A stretch of 64,000 nt of DNA. Source: JAEINY01 sp942490535. Lineage in GTDB: Bacteria; Bacteroidota; Bacteroidia; Bacteroidales; Marinilabiliaceae. The notes beneath the pieces are model-generated. The model was not told where the DNA came from. It searched no databases and worked only from the letters and a program-made list of their open reading frames with translations. Where the stretch lies: positions 620,001 to 684,000 of the forward strand of contig CALNXQ010000008.1 of assembly GCA_942490535.1 (NCBI GenBank). Direction: 5' to 3'. Within the stretch, counting starts at the first letter, position 1, and the number at the start of each line of letters is the position of its first letter. Of the stretch, positions 40,101-47,439 are shown one piece after another. The position numbers and the translations under genes are program-made.

Positions 40101-40181
40101 AGCAGCTACACCACCCAGTAAAAGAATGGCGATGAACGTCATGATGACGGCAATGGGACGATGGATCAGGAATTTTACCAT
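37128..40181 (-). CDS. RND efflux transporter, second pump subunit
   Basis: About 1017 residues from the ATG at 40181 (MVKFLIHRPIAVIMTF); an in-frame ATG at 40208 lies within the neighbouring repeat and is unlikely. The protein has the RND layout: TM1, a large periplasmic loop, TM2-6 with GLILGVGMMIDNSIIVIDN in TM4 carrying the proton-relay acidic residue, a second loop, and TM7-12 with GIIVMSGIIINDSILKID. It is an inner membrane proton-driven exporter of AcrB/MdtB type. Two different RND genes in one operon suggest a heteromeric pump like MdtBC. The substrate is unknown. Confidence 0.95.
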   Translation of the reverse strand: MVKFLIHRPIAVIMTFIAILLLGGVAAGLLPISLMPDVDIPEITVQVERPGVSVRELENTVVRPMRQSLMQVAHLDDITSESREGYALIRLRFKYGSDINYAFIDVNEKVDGVMRYMPREVDRPAIIKASATDLPVFYINVQNRESDDETARFMELCEFTDAVIKKRLEQLPQVAMVDMTGQLWPELYILPDAGRMKSLGIRDGQIENMLKENNVTLGSLQVIDGQYQYNIRFSNALRGVEDVRDLYLKSNGRILQLKDIAEVGLRPRTREGLFMQGSRDALSLAVIKQSDARMADLKEEVDKLLEIFIRDYSEIELTLTRDQTGILNYAIDNLKQSLLLGGLLAFLLMFLFLKDPRSPWLIGFSIPVSLVISLLFFHLMNLSLNIISLSGLILGVGMMIDNSIIVIDNITQRMERGASLAQSCIQGTNEVIRPLISSVLTTCAVFLPLIFISGISGALFYDQAVAVAIGLLVSLLVSVTLLPTLYRLFWLRAERKGKQRQNRVARLMDKYQLFQVEDAYEKGWHWVFAKRRWMMPVFLVLIIAGGLMGWQMKKERFPVFKQQELVVQIDWNERIHLEENKRRVNQMIEQVEESTMLVNAFVGTQQYVMHKGIDLSPTEAVLYFSLKENHTTEDLQAVIRQNLTAIYPEAKVAFRFPETIFDRLFADREAPFVAKVSSQNVKGVPEVQEMEKVLNEINQQFTDCEIETFARNHYLEVRVQPEQLTLYDVDPQNLYARIKAALNEYQIGVLRSRTLYVPIVLSDKVRTINTILRDLKIENRNGQEISVNQLIQLVRKNSYKTLHGGKDGEYVPVSFFNVEAFSPHQLAHQVRQLLQEKFDLNVSFSGNLFSSRELLMELLVVMGIALALLYFILAAQFESLTQPLIVLLEVPMDIAGALGLLWLFGGTINLMAMIGIIVMSGIIINDSILKIDTINQLRRQGMNLMEAIETAGHRRLKPILMTSLTTILALVPFLFAHDMGSELQQPLALTVIGGMTLGTLVSLYFIPLCYYYLNRNR

Positions 40182-40192
40182 AAGTATATTAG

Positions 40193-40235
40193 TTACACAG
40201 AGATGCACGGAGGTATCACAGAGATATACGGAGAG
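40193..40235 (+). repeat. Left inverted repeat of the GxxExxY unit
   Basis: Four iterations of CACAGAG/CACGGAG/TACGGAG spaced 10-11 bases, starting TTACACAGAGAT, nine bases upstream of the second pump's ATG. It is inverted relative to 40673-40716. Confidence 0.8.
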
Positions 40236-40286
40236 TTATTCTCTTTATAGCCCATGATCAATTCCACCTTTCTCTGCGGCAAATAT

Positions 40287-40661
40287 TTAATTATTAATGT
40301 ATCTTTTTATGCCTTTCTTCAATAGCGTCTCGTTAAAGTTGATGATTAATCCTACTTCATAACCACCAAGTCTCATATATGTCAAGATCTGGGCATCATG
40401 CACATCCGTTAATTTCTCCACGTGTTTCAACTCCACGACTACATAATCCTCAACCAATAGATCAATACGGTAACCGTGATCCAGCTTAACATTTTTATAA
40501 ATATTGGGCAGAACGAGCTCCTTCGCCACCTTGAGCCCTTCCTGTTTTAATTCGTAATACAAACACTCCTGATATGCAGACTCCAACAAGCCCGGTCTCA
40601 AAGCGCGATGAACTTCAATGGCCTTGCCGATAATAATCCCGGTAATATCGTTATGTTCCAT
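40287..40661 (-). CDS. GxxExxY protein, PD-(D/E)XK-like
   Basis: 124 residues from the ATG at 40661. The family motif GLLESAY is present near 28-34. The block YRIDLLVEDYVVVELK gives an Asp...Glu-x-Lys arrangement typical of PD-(D/E)XK nucleases, near residues 70-90, followed by DAQILTYMRLGGYEVGLIINF. The family is widespread in Bacteroidota and often sits alone among short repeats; its biological job is not established. It is in the same orientation as the efflux operon but is unrelated to efflux. Confidence 0.92.
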   Translation of the reverse strand: MEHNDITGIIIGKAIEVHRALRPGLLESAYQECLYYELKQEGLKVAKELVLPNIYKNVKLDHGYRIDLLVEDYVVVELKHVEKLTDVHDAQILTYMRLGGYEVGLIINFNETLLKKGIKRYINN

Positions 40662-40671
40662 TTCTATTATT

Positions 40672-43600
40672 TTATCTCTGTGAATCTCCGTGAATACTCT
40701 GCGTATCTCTGTGTAACCGCAAAAACAAAGGCAACCAAACCACAATCGCCACCAAGCTGAACACCAATCCCCCAATGGCCCCCACGGCCAGCGAAAACCA
40801 AAATCCTTCCTCTTGTCCGCCAACAAGAAAAGGAATCAAGCCCAAGGCAGTGGATAAAATCGTTAATAAGATGGGGGTTACTTTGTGATTGAAGCCTCTC
40901 AGGTAATGACGTAGCTTCAACACATTGGGTCTCACCCTGCGATTATTATTGTAATCATTAATGATGTACAAGGCGGAGTTGACTGTTAACCCACACAGCA
41001 GCACCATGGAAGCATAGCCGCCCTGATCAAAGGGAAACTTAAACAATGCAAAGGTGAGAAAGACCCCGATGAAGGATAACGGAATAGTCGCAATCACCGC
41101 CAAAGGTTGCAACAACGACTCCAACAGGATGGCACAAATAAAATAGACAATGACCATCACCAGAAACAACAAGCCATATTGTTTCTTCTCACCCTGATCC
41201 CAGTACCAACCACTACGACCACTCTCCGCTGAGAAACCGAGGGGCAGGTACTTGTTGATCATCTCAATATTGCGTTTCAAAACACGCTCCGACAATTGAT
41301 GGGGACCAATAAAATCATAGGTCACCGAAACTTTGTATTGTTGATTGGTCTTGTTGATGGATGAACTGGCCCTCTCTTTTCGGATCTGAGCCACATGCTT
41401 CAAACGCAGCGCCTGTTGCTGGCGTCCCATGACCGGATGATTCAATAAATTCCAGATACCCGCATTCTCATTGGATTGAGGCCGTAATACCACCGGTAAA
41501 AACGCCTTGTGAAGCGGTACTGTACCGACACTCATTTCAGATTGAGTAAGTTGACTCAACTGTCCAAATAAGGTACCAATAGAGGTATTGGTATAAGCCA
41601 GTGCCTGTGCACTCACATCGGCTACATATTCATACCGGGGTTTGGCATTCCAGGTATTATTATCCGTCCGGATAAACACCTCTTTGATGCGTTGATGTTT
41701 CAGCAGCTCCCCTTTTAAAAAACGGGCATGCGTCATCAGCTCATCAAAATTATAACCATACAGGGCAATGGCACTGTTGTGTGAACCTTCATACAATTTG
41801 TTGCTGAAACCGCGTCCCACGCCAAAAATACCAAAATCGGCCCCTCCCGTCTCTACCGCTTTGGTTTCCATGAGCTGCTTCAGGTAATAAGGAAAAGACG
41901 ATAGCTCCGCCTCTTTCTTAAAAGTAATTTGAATGGAGGAACGATCAATGCCTGTGATGCGGGAGATGAAACGATCAATCTCATCGAAGCTGGCCAGGTA
42001 ATTCTCCAATTCCAGAAAGAGCTTATTCATTTGCTCCAGCGTAGCGCCATCGGGCATACTGACATTAACGGTTAACTGCGTCCGTTGCTGATCCCAGTTG
42101 AAACTTTGCTCGGACATGTAGGATGTAAAGTAGTATAAGCTCCCCCCAAATATCTTGCTCATCCAGGGTTTCACCTCACTCACAAAGGTGGAATTCCCCA
42201 AGGTTTTATTGTACCACTGTTGATAGTTTTTTAATTCTTCATCCGATTGATGTTCTTTGCCCAGCCGGTCGGGCAACAAGAAAAAAGGGAGCCCAAACCC
42301 CCAGATGGCCACGACAATAAATGCCCACTTAAACCGATAGCCAAAGCGAATAAAACGCTCATAGCCCCGGGTCATTTTCAAAATACGTTTTATACGTTTA
42401 ACAAATCGCCTCCCCTGCTTTTTATGCAAGGGTATTTTATCCATCAAAGCCGGAATAAAAAAGAGGGCGATAAAAAGCGAGACGGCCAGGTTAACAATCA
42501 TCACCAGTGCAAAATCCACCAGGTTTAGGCGCTGCTGCTCATTTAAAAAGAAGATGACCGACAAGGCCCCCATGGTGGTTAGGGTGGCTGCCAGGATGGC
42601 CAGAAAGACTTTATTATTACGATGAAACCGCAGATGATCAGCCATCACAATGGTATTGTCAATGATGATACCCAGCGACACCGTGATACCGGCCAATGAA
42701 TACAGGTGAATCTCAATGTGTAACCAGTAATAAAAGATCACCGCAATAGCCAGGTTAGCCACCAGACTCAATCCAATGATTGTGAGGTAACGCCACTGCC
42801 GGCTGATAGCCAGGACAAACAACAACAAAATAACGATGGCCAGGCCCGAACGAAACAATATCTTACTGGTCTCTTCCCGCAATTGCTCCGACGCATCGTA
42901 ACTGGCCAACAGTGAGAAATTCGGAGGAAAACCGGTTTTCAACTTTTCTACCTCCCCATGAATGCGCCCGGCCACCTGTATCTGATTGGCCCCTTTAGCG
43001 GTATAGATGTTCAGATAAATGGTGTTTAAGCCATTGATGCGAAAATAGGAATGCGGCTGCTGCTCCTTGAGACGCACTTGCGCCAGATCCGTCAGTTTCA
43101 AAACACGCCCCTGGTGATTGGCCACCGCAATACGATTCCACATCAGCGAGTCTTCCGGCTGTCCGCGAAAAGAGAGAAAAACAAAACGGCCCGTCCCCGC
43201 TTCTACCAGGGTGCTGCCGCCCAGCTCCTCATGCTGCAAATGACTGGAAATGGCATCTTGTAAATGATGAGGCGTCAATTGTAAAGTTTGCAGTTGATAG
43301 GGATCGTAACTCAATTCCCACTCCAGCGGCGTGGCGCCTGTCGCTTCCACCTGATCGACCTGATGCAACAGACTCAAAGCAGGCACAAGGTGATCATTGG
43401 CATATTGCTGCAACGACAAGGTGGTTCCTTCACCATTGAGCGTATAGGTCATCAATAATTTCCGGTCTCCTTCATTATGATTCTGCGTACTCACTCGGGG
43501 CCGACTCACCCCTTCCGGTAATTTGGAGTAAATGTGACGCATCAGTGACCCCACCTCAAAGCGGATGGCATCCATATCTGAGCCTTTCTTAAATTCCAGA

Positions 43601-43854
43601 CTGATGTAACCGTAGCCTTTATAGGACGAAGATCGAATTTCTTTCAAGCCTTTGATGGAAGCCAAGGCCCCTTCCAAAGGTGAAGTGACCTCTTTCTCCA
43701 GTATCTCGGCAGAAATATCATTCCACGAATAGGAGACATAGAGCTGATTACCTTCGGTAGAAGGGTGCAACTGCACACCCAGCAAAGGGATCAGACTAAG
43801 GCCGATGATGGATAGGACCAGGAATATGGTGTTTATACTGAAGGTATTTTTCAA
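40672..43854 (-). CDS. RND efflux transporter, first pump subunit
   Basis: 1060 residues of RND layout: TM1 near the N-terminus (TIFLVLSIIGLSLIPLLG), periplasmic loop, TM4 with GITVSLGIIIDNTIVMADH, second loop and TM10 with LLCGLTVNSALYIIND. Paralogous to the following pump, so the two may form a mixed trimer. Oddity: the final residues, LHRDTQSIHGDSQR, and the stop codon are encoded by the CACAGAG-type inverted repeat at 40673-40716, so the native C-terminus has probably been replaced. Residues before that (VAIVVWLPLFLR) end the last helix, so function should be kept. Confidence 0.93.
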   Translation of the reverse strand: MKNTFSINTIFLVLSIIGLSLIPLLGVQLHPSTEGNQLYVSYSWNDISAEILEKEVTSPLEGALASIKGLKEIRSSSYKGYGYISLEFKKGSDMDAIRFEVGSLMRHIYSKLPEGVSRPRVSTQNHNEGDRKLLMTYTLNGEGTTLSLQQYANDHLVPALSLLHQVDQVEATGATPLEWELSYDPYQLQTLQLTPHHLQDAISSHLQHEELGGSTLVEAGTGRFVFLSFRGQPEDSLMWNRIAVANHQGRVLKLTDLAQVRLKEQQPHSYFRINGLNTIYLNIYTAKGANQIQVAGRIHGEVEKLKTGFPPNFSLLASYDASEQLREETSKILFRSGLAIVILLLFVLAISRQWRYLTIIGLSLVANLAIAVIFYYWLHIEIHLYSLAGITVSLGIIIDNTIVMADHLRFHRNNKVFLAILAATLTTMGALSVIFFLNEQQRLNLVDFALVMIVNLAVSLFIALFFIPALMDKIPLHKKQGRRFVKRIKRILKMTRGYERFIRFGYRFKWAFIVVAIWGFGLPFFLLPDRLGKEHQSDEELKNYQQWYNKTLGNSTFVSEVKPWMSKIFGGSLYYFTSYMSEQSFNWDQQRTQLTVNVSMPDGATLEQMNKLFLELENYLASFDEIDRFISRITGIDRSSIQITFKKEAELSSFPYYLKQLMETKAVETGGADFGIFGVGRGFSNKLYEGSHNSAIALYGYNFDELMTHARFLKGELLKHQRIKEVFIRTDNNTWNAKPRYEYVADVSAQALAYTNTSIGTLFGQLSQLTQSEMSVGTVPLHKAFLPVVLRPQSNENAGIWNLLNHPVMGRQQQALRLKHVAQIRKERASSSINKTNQQYKVSVTYDFIGPHQLSERVLKRNIEMINKYLPLGFSAESGRSGWYWDQGEKKQYGLLFLVMVIVYFICAILLESLLQPLAVIATIPLSFIGVFLTFALFKFPFDQGGYASMVLLCGLTVNSALYIINDYNNNRRVRPNVLKLRHYLRGFNHKVTPILLTILSTALGLIPFLVGGQEEGFWFSLAVGAIGGLVFSLVAIVVWLPLFLRLHRDTQSIHGDSQR
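40673..40716 (-). repeat. Right inverted repeat of the GxxExxY unit
   Basis: On the minus strand TTACACAGAGATACGCAGAG and two further iterations (CACGGAG, CACAGAG). Encodes the last residues and stop of the first pump gene. Confidence 0.8.
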
Positions 43855-43909
43855 TGTTTACAAGTTCTAGATGACAAGAAGCAGGGAGCAAGATGCAGTT
43901 ATACAGGGA

Positions 43910-43984
43910 GCAAGGATCAGTGAGCAAGGATCAGTGAGCAAGGATCAGCGAGCAAGGATCAGCGAGCAAGGATCAGCGAGCAAG
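43910..43984 (+). repeat. 14-base tandem repeat, five copies
   Basis: Five consecutive copies of GCAAGGATCAGYGA (two with T, then three with C at the variable base) plus a partial sixth. A degenerate version precedes it from about 43880. It lies between the first pump gene and the four-helix-bundle gene. Confidence 0.93.
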
Positions 43985-44030
43985 AAACTGTTTACTGATA
44001 ACTGTTATTTGATCACTGTTTTAACCGTGT
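43985..44030 (+). repeat. ACTGNTAACTG-type repeats, left side
   Basis: AACTGTTTACTGATAACTGTTA followed by GATCACTG. Nearly the same words occur at 44393-44434 on the other side of the four-helix-bundle gene. Confidence 0.6.
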
Positions 44031-44366
44031 ACTTTTTAGAATTGAAAATAATAATCTGGCAATTTCATCACTATCACTAAATAACTCTTGAAACAGATCT
44101 TCATTGATCAAACCAACTTCATGCAGCAATTCAAGCCAGAACTTTGTTTCAAGCGTTTCCTTATAAGAAATACTTACTTTATTAGAAAAATCTGCTTTTG
44201 AAATAGCCCCTTTAGCCTCTGCCAGATTAGCACCAACAGAAGTACCACTTTTCAATAGTTGATGAGCCAATTCAAATTCCTTTTGCTCTTTCTTCAACCA
44301 TGTGCAATATCTAACTATTTTAATAGCTAGCTGAAAAGCTTTTTTATATGCAATACTCTCTGCCAT
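44013..44366 (-). CDS. Four-helix-bundle protein (S23/IVP family)
   Basis: 117 residues. The pattern FQLAIKIVRYCTWLKKEQ...LAHQLLKSGTSVGANLAEAKGA...KETLETKFWLELL is that of the S23-like four-helix-bundle family, first seen in 23S rRNA intervening sequences and common as solitary chromosomal genes in Bacteroidota. Function is unknown; RNA binding is suspected for relatives. The gene is surrounded by short repeats on both sides and sits between the adaptor and first pump of the efflux operon. Its 3' end overlaps the left repeats. Confidence 0.9.
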   Translation of the reverse strand: MAESIAYKKAFQLAIKIVRYCTWLKKEQKEFELAHQLLKSGTSVGANLAEAKGAISKADFSNKVSISYKETLETKFWLELLHEVGLINEDLFQELFSDSDEIARLLFSILKSTRLKQ

Positions 44367-44392
44367 ATCTTATCTATTAACGAATCTCTGTA

Positions 44393-44434
44393 TACTATTC
44401 ACTGCTAACTGTTCACTGATAACTGTCAACTGTA
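44393..44434 (+). repeat. ACTGNTAACTG-type repeats, right side
   Basis: A run of about 10-base units (ACTATTC, ACTGCTA, ACTGTTC, ACTGATA, ACTGTCA, ACTGTAA). It contains the adaptor gene's stop and last five codons. Confidence 0.75.
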
Positions 44435-45501
44435 ACAGGCGTTTCATGCGCCAGGTTCAGGTTATTACTCACAATCACCTCCTGTCCGGGCTTTAGGCTC
44501 TCATCACGGATGGTGACTTCACTGCTGTTCTCCTGCCCGATCTCCACATACACCCATTTGGCGATCCCTTCTTCATGGATGAACACCACTTTTCGGTTTT
44601 GACGGTACAAAACGGCTGATTTGGGGATGATGATACAAGCGGGTTGTTCATTCTTCACCAATACTTTGGCATTCATGCCATCCATCAGCTCACCAGCCGG
44701 ATTCGCTACTTCGGCCTGTACAGTAATCATGCCGTGCTCATCCACAGTAGGGTTAAGCGCCATCACGGTTCCGATGTAGGAGGTATTGGGGGTGGCAAAA
44801 GGAGTGATTTCTACCTCCTGCCCCATACGCACCAACTGCATCTCCCCTTCCAGCACGGTAAACTCCACTTGCATGAGGGCATCATTGATCACCTCACAAC
44901 ACTTCTTATACTGAGAAGACGGATTGTCCATCTGTGCTTCCAGGTTGGCGATGACACCACTGATGGGCGCCTTCACCGAGGTATGTGCAAAATTACGCTG
45001 TGCCTCCTGCAGGTTGCTCCACGCCTGATTATAACCGCTGCGTATCCGGGCCATTTTTAAAATATTAGTGGGCACTGAAGCTGAATCCTTCAGGGAATAA
45101 CCATAGCCCAATAACTGGTCCTCCAAATCGATACGTGCCTTCTCATATTGATTATTGCAATCAGACAGTTGCTTTTTATATTGAAAAGATTCCACTTGGG
45201 CCAAAATCTGTCCCTTTTGAACCCGCTGTCCATTACGAATATTTAGCGACACAATCTGCTCCTGCACCTTAAAAGGTACTACAGCTTTCTCATTTGCCAT
45301 AAGCTTACCATTACTCACCAGCTCTTGCGCAAAAGCACCCTGACGTACCGCCTCAACGGATACTTTCAACGCTTGTTTTTCAATGTAGGATTTTTTGGCG
45401 ATGTCTGCTTCACTCTCTTCAGCTTTTGTTGAGGTACCACAACTGACCAGAAACGAAGTAAACAAAAAACATACACCTAAAACTAATAAAAAACACTTCA
45501 T
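44413..45501 (-). CDS. RND efflux periplasmic adaptor lipoprotein (HlyD/AcrA type)
   Basis: 362 residues with a lipoprotein signal (lipobox LVSC). Biotinyl-lipoyl-like halves are present: VSLNIRNGQRVQKGQILAQVE before and TSVKAPISGVIANLE after a short helical hairpin, then the beta-barrel and membrane-proximal domains (DGMNAKVLVKNEQPACIIIPKSAVL). It bridges the RND pumps and TolC. First gene of the operon. Its C-terminal residues VDSYQ are encoded by a repeat shared with the far side of the four-helix-bundle gene. Confidence 0.93.
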   Translation of the reverse strand: MKCFLLVLGVCFLFTSFLVSCGTSTKAEESEADIAKKSYIEKQALKVSVEAVRQGAFAQELVSNGKLMANEKAVVPFKVQEQIVSLNIRNGQRVQKGQILAQVESFQYKKQLSDCNNQYEKARIDLEDQLLGYGYSLKDSASVPTNILKMARIRSGYNQAWSNLQEAQRNFAHTSVKAPISGVIANLEAQMDNPSSQYKKCCEVINDALMQVEFTVLEGEMQLVRMGQEVEITPFATPNTSYIGTVMALNPTVDEHGMITVQAEVANPAGELMDGMNAKVLVKNEQPACIIIPKSAVLYRQNRKVVFIHEEGIAKWVYVEIGQENSSEVTIRDESLKPGQEVIVSNNLNLAHETPVTVDSYQ

Positions 45502-45527
45502 ATTATTGGTTTAAATCGATCAATGGA

Positions 45528-45542
45528 GTGCTAAAATAGCAC
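45528..45542. promoter_or_regulatory. Possible operator of the efflux operon
   Basis: GTGCTA-AAA-TAGCAC is a perfect inverted repeat with six-base arms, 27 bp upstream of the adaptor ATG and within the likely promoter region. No regulator gene lies nearby. Confidence 0.5.
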
Positions 45543-45713
45543 ATATTAATTAATATAAAAATAATTCTTAACAGCAGCTCCAGCTTTATCAAAAAAACTG
45601 CTAATTCCCTTTCGATTATAAGACACAATTGGTAAGCAGTTGTGACAATTTATTGAAGAACGCTACGCATGATCAGTTATATGCTTTCACTCTTTTAAGC
45701 TAACCTTAATTCA

Positions 45714-45727
45714 GGTATGCACATACC
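45714..45727. promoter_or_regulatory. Inverted repeat GGTATG-CA-CATACC
   Basis: Perfect six-base arms in the 235 bp gap between the efflux operon and the convergent end of the next cluster. It has no T-tract, so it is not a terminator. It may be a protein-binding site. Confidence 0.3.
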
Positions 45728-45777
45728 AAACCTGTATGAACCAATCATTTTTTAATTCCTGGCCTAACCCACAAACC

Positions 45778-46824
45778 TTAGACTACTTTAGCTTTTATCT
45801 TAACCTTTACAGGACTATTGGGGGCATTGCTAATGATGTATATATCTTCAGAATAATTTCCTTTTCGCTTTGGCTCAAAATACAACCAAATTTTACCATT
45901 TTGCCCATATAATATGGATTCATGTTCCCATTCTGGATGCAAGGCAGAGCATGTTTCTTTTACAGCTCTTATTTTAATTGCCTTTTCATTTTCATTAGTA
46001 AATAGAATATTTGCAATTTTGGCAGTTCCATTTTTTACCGTACCGAAATCAACTTCTTCTCGCTCTAAAGACAAACCAGTTACCACTTTTTGTTTCATTA
46101 ATTCCCGGCTAATTTCTTGCTTTAATTCAGAATAAAGTAAATCATCCAAACTTGATTGAAAAGATAAAGCTTTCAGACCATAAATCTGAGCGTCAGGTGG
46201 AATTGAATCATTAGCTTGAACCAATATGGAATACATCAAATAAGTGTTATAAAAATAAGCTTCCTCATTAATAGATTCTTGAAGCAGTGTTTTAGCTAAT
46301 CCCAATTTCCCCTTGTCAGATTTAAATATCGAATAAGCTTTAAATGTTTTTGACAAAACTTCTATGATAGGTTTATTATCCCTATTGTTATAGCCCCCAA
46401 AAAATGAGGGTTCTATTGTATCAACTCCTTTAAACTCATCCAGAAATTCAAATGCTGTCTTTTTTACTCCAACAGACACATATTGCACTTCTCTTTGGGG
46501 ATTCAAGATAATATATGAAGGAAAACCAGTCAACTGAAACAAGTGTACTAAAGGATCAGCTAAATCATCAGGTACCGTTTTTCGAATAGAAATATATTCT
46601 TCTACCAAAAGCTGCTTGACATTTTTTTCATTAAATATTTTTGTTGACATATAATCACATGCTCCACAACCATCTTGTCTTAAATAAATGAAGATGCACT
46701 TATCCTCTTCTTTTGAAATCTCGAAAGCCTTAGATAATTCCATACTAATAAACGGCGACTTCGATCGGCCACAGGAGATTATAAACATAACCAATACATA
46801 CATAGCAAATATTTTTACAGCCAT
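45778..46824 (-). CDS. Lipoprotein with thioredoxin-like and DUF1573 domains
   Basis: 348 residues. The signal ends in lipobox IISC (Cys18). A thioredoxin-like domain follows with CGAC (Cys53, Cys56) in LRQDGCGACDYM and the cis-proline region TGFPSYIILN. A helical middle (residues about 150-240) leads to a C-terminal DUF1573/HYDIN-like Ig domain (DFGTVKNGTAKIANILFTNENEK...IYIISNAPNSP). The layout suggests a periplasmic or surface redox protein. It is the last gene of a cluster that includes a six-cysteine secreted protein and another CxxC protein, so disulfide handling is a fair inference. Confidence 0.82.
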   Translation of the reverse strand: MAVKIFAMYVLVMFIISCGRSKSPFISMELSKAFEISKEEDKCIFIYLRQDGCGACDYMSTKIFNEKNVKQLLVEEYISIRKTVPDDLADPLVHLFQLTGFPSYIILNPQREVQYVSVGVKKTAFEFLDEFKGVDTIEPSFFGGYNNRDNKPIIEVLSKTFKAYSIFKSDKGKLGLAKTLLQESINEEAYFYNTYLMYSILVQANDSIPPDAQIYGLKALSFQSSLDDLLYSELKQEISRELMKQKVVTGLSLEREEVDFGTVKNGTAKIANILFTNENEKAIKIRAVKETCSALHPEWEHESILYGQNGKIWLYFEPKRKGNYSEDIYIISNAPNSPVKVKIKAKVV

Positions 46825-46830
46825 AACAAA

Positions 46831-47433
46831 TTACAATTTTACATTATCAATTGTTTCATATTGACTAAACCATTTTGTTCTAACATTGCTTAAGTACTCG
46901 TTTAACAATTGATTATTCAAATCATTCACAATAAAAATATCTTCTACTTTCAGGGAGGGGTTTAACATGAAAAGCAACTGCTCTTCATCAACAAGTAAAG
47001 ACCTACCTATCATCTCCTTACTATTGTAAAATTGAAAATTATCATTAATATTTTGCAAGAAATCACATAAGTCATTTTCATTGTCAAAATTTCCTAGTAG
47101 AATTATATTTTCGGCTCCAACGCTACTTGAAATGACGTTTAAATCCATAATCGTTTTATAAATACATTCCTTGCAGGTATTATTAAAAAACAAAACAAGT
47201 TTATTATTATCACATACCAACCCATTAGCACCATTTGTAAATTCGTTATCCAAATAAGATTGCATATTTTCGATATCTTGATAAGCACTATTATGAGCCA
47301 GCATCCTTTTACTTCCTTCAATTTGGCGTGCTTTCAAATTGACTACATTCTTATAATTGTTATAACCTCTACTAACTAGTACTAGAGCAAGCACTAGGAG
47401 TATAAAAACCAGTAAGCGAAAAACATTTTTCAT
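46831..47433 (-). CDS. Membrane-anchored thioredoxin-like protein
   Basis: 200 residues with one N-terminal membrane helix (VFRLLVFILLVLALVLVS) and a periplasmic part. The segment LVLFFNNTCKECIYK gives a beta-strand followed by CKEC (Cys87, Cys90), the thioredoxin-fold position. The later IILLGNFDNENDL fits a second strand. It follows the propeller lipoprotein by six bases and precedes the thioredoxin/DUF1573 gene by six. High AT content. Probably a redox partner within this cluster. Confidence 0.65.
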   Translation of the reverse strand: MKNVFRLLVFILLVLALVLVSRGYNNYKNVVNLKARQIEGSKRMLAHNSAYQDIENMQSYLDNEFTNGANGLVCDNNKLVLFFNNTCKECIYKTIMDLNVISSSVGAENIILLGNFDNENDLCDFLQNINDNFQFYNSKEMIGRSLLVDEEQLLFMLNPSLKVEDIFIVNDLNNQLLNEYLSNVRTKWFSQYETIDNVKL

Positions 47434-47439
47434 AAGTCA

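Larger units (their letters stand above)
40193..40716 (-). mobile_element. GxxExxY insertion unit with imperfect terminal inverted repeats
   Basis: A 524 bp unit placed between the two RND genes. Its left end reads TTACACAGAGATGCACGGAG and the complement of its right end reads TTACACAGAGATACGCAGAG; both continue as 10-11 base iterations of CACAGAG or CACGGAG. The only gene is gxxExxY. There is no transposase, so it would have to be moved by another enzyme. The upstream RND gene reads through the right end and stops in it. Confidence 0.65.

Noticed and set aside
40662..40826. Longer start for the GxxExxY gene from 40826
   Set aside because: The extension reads back through the inverted repeat into the pump gene in another frame; the ATG at 40661 matches the family N-terminus.
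43910..43984. Short tandem array that might be a CRISPR
   Set aside because: The 14-base units are contiguous with no spacers and there are no cas genes.
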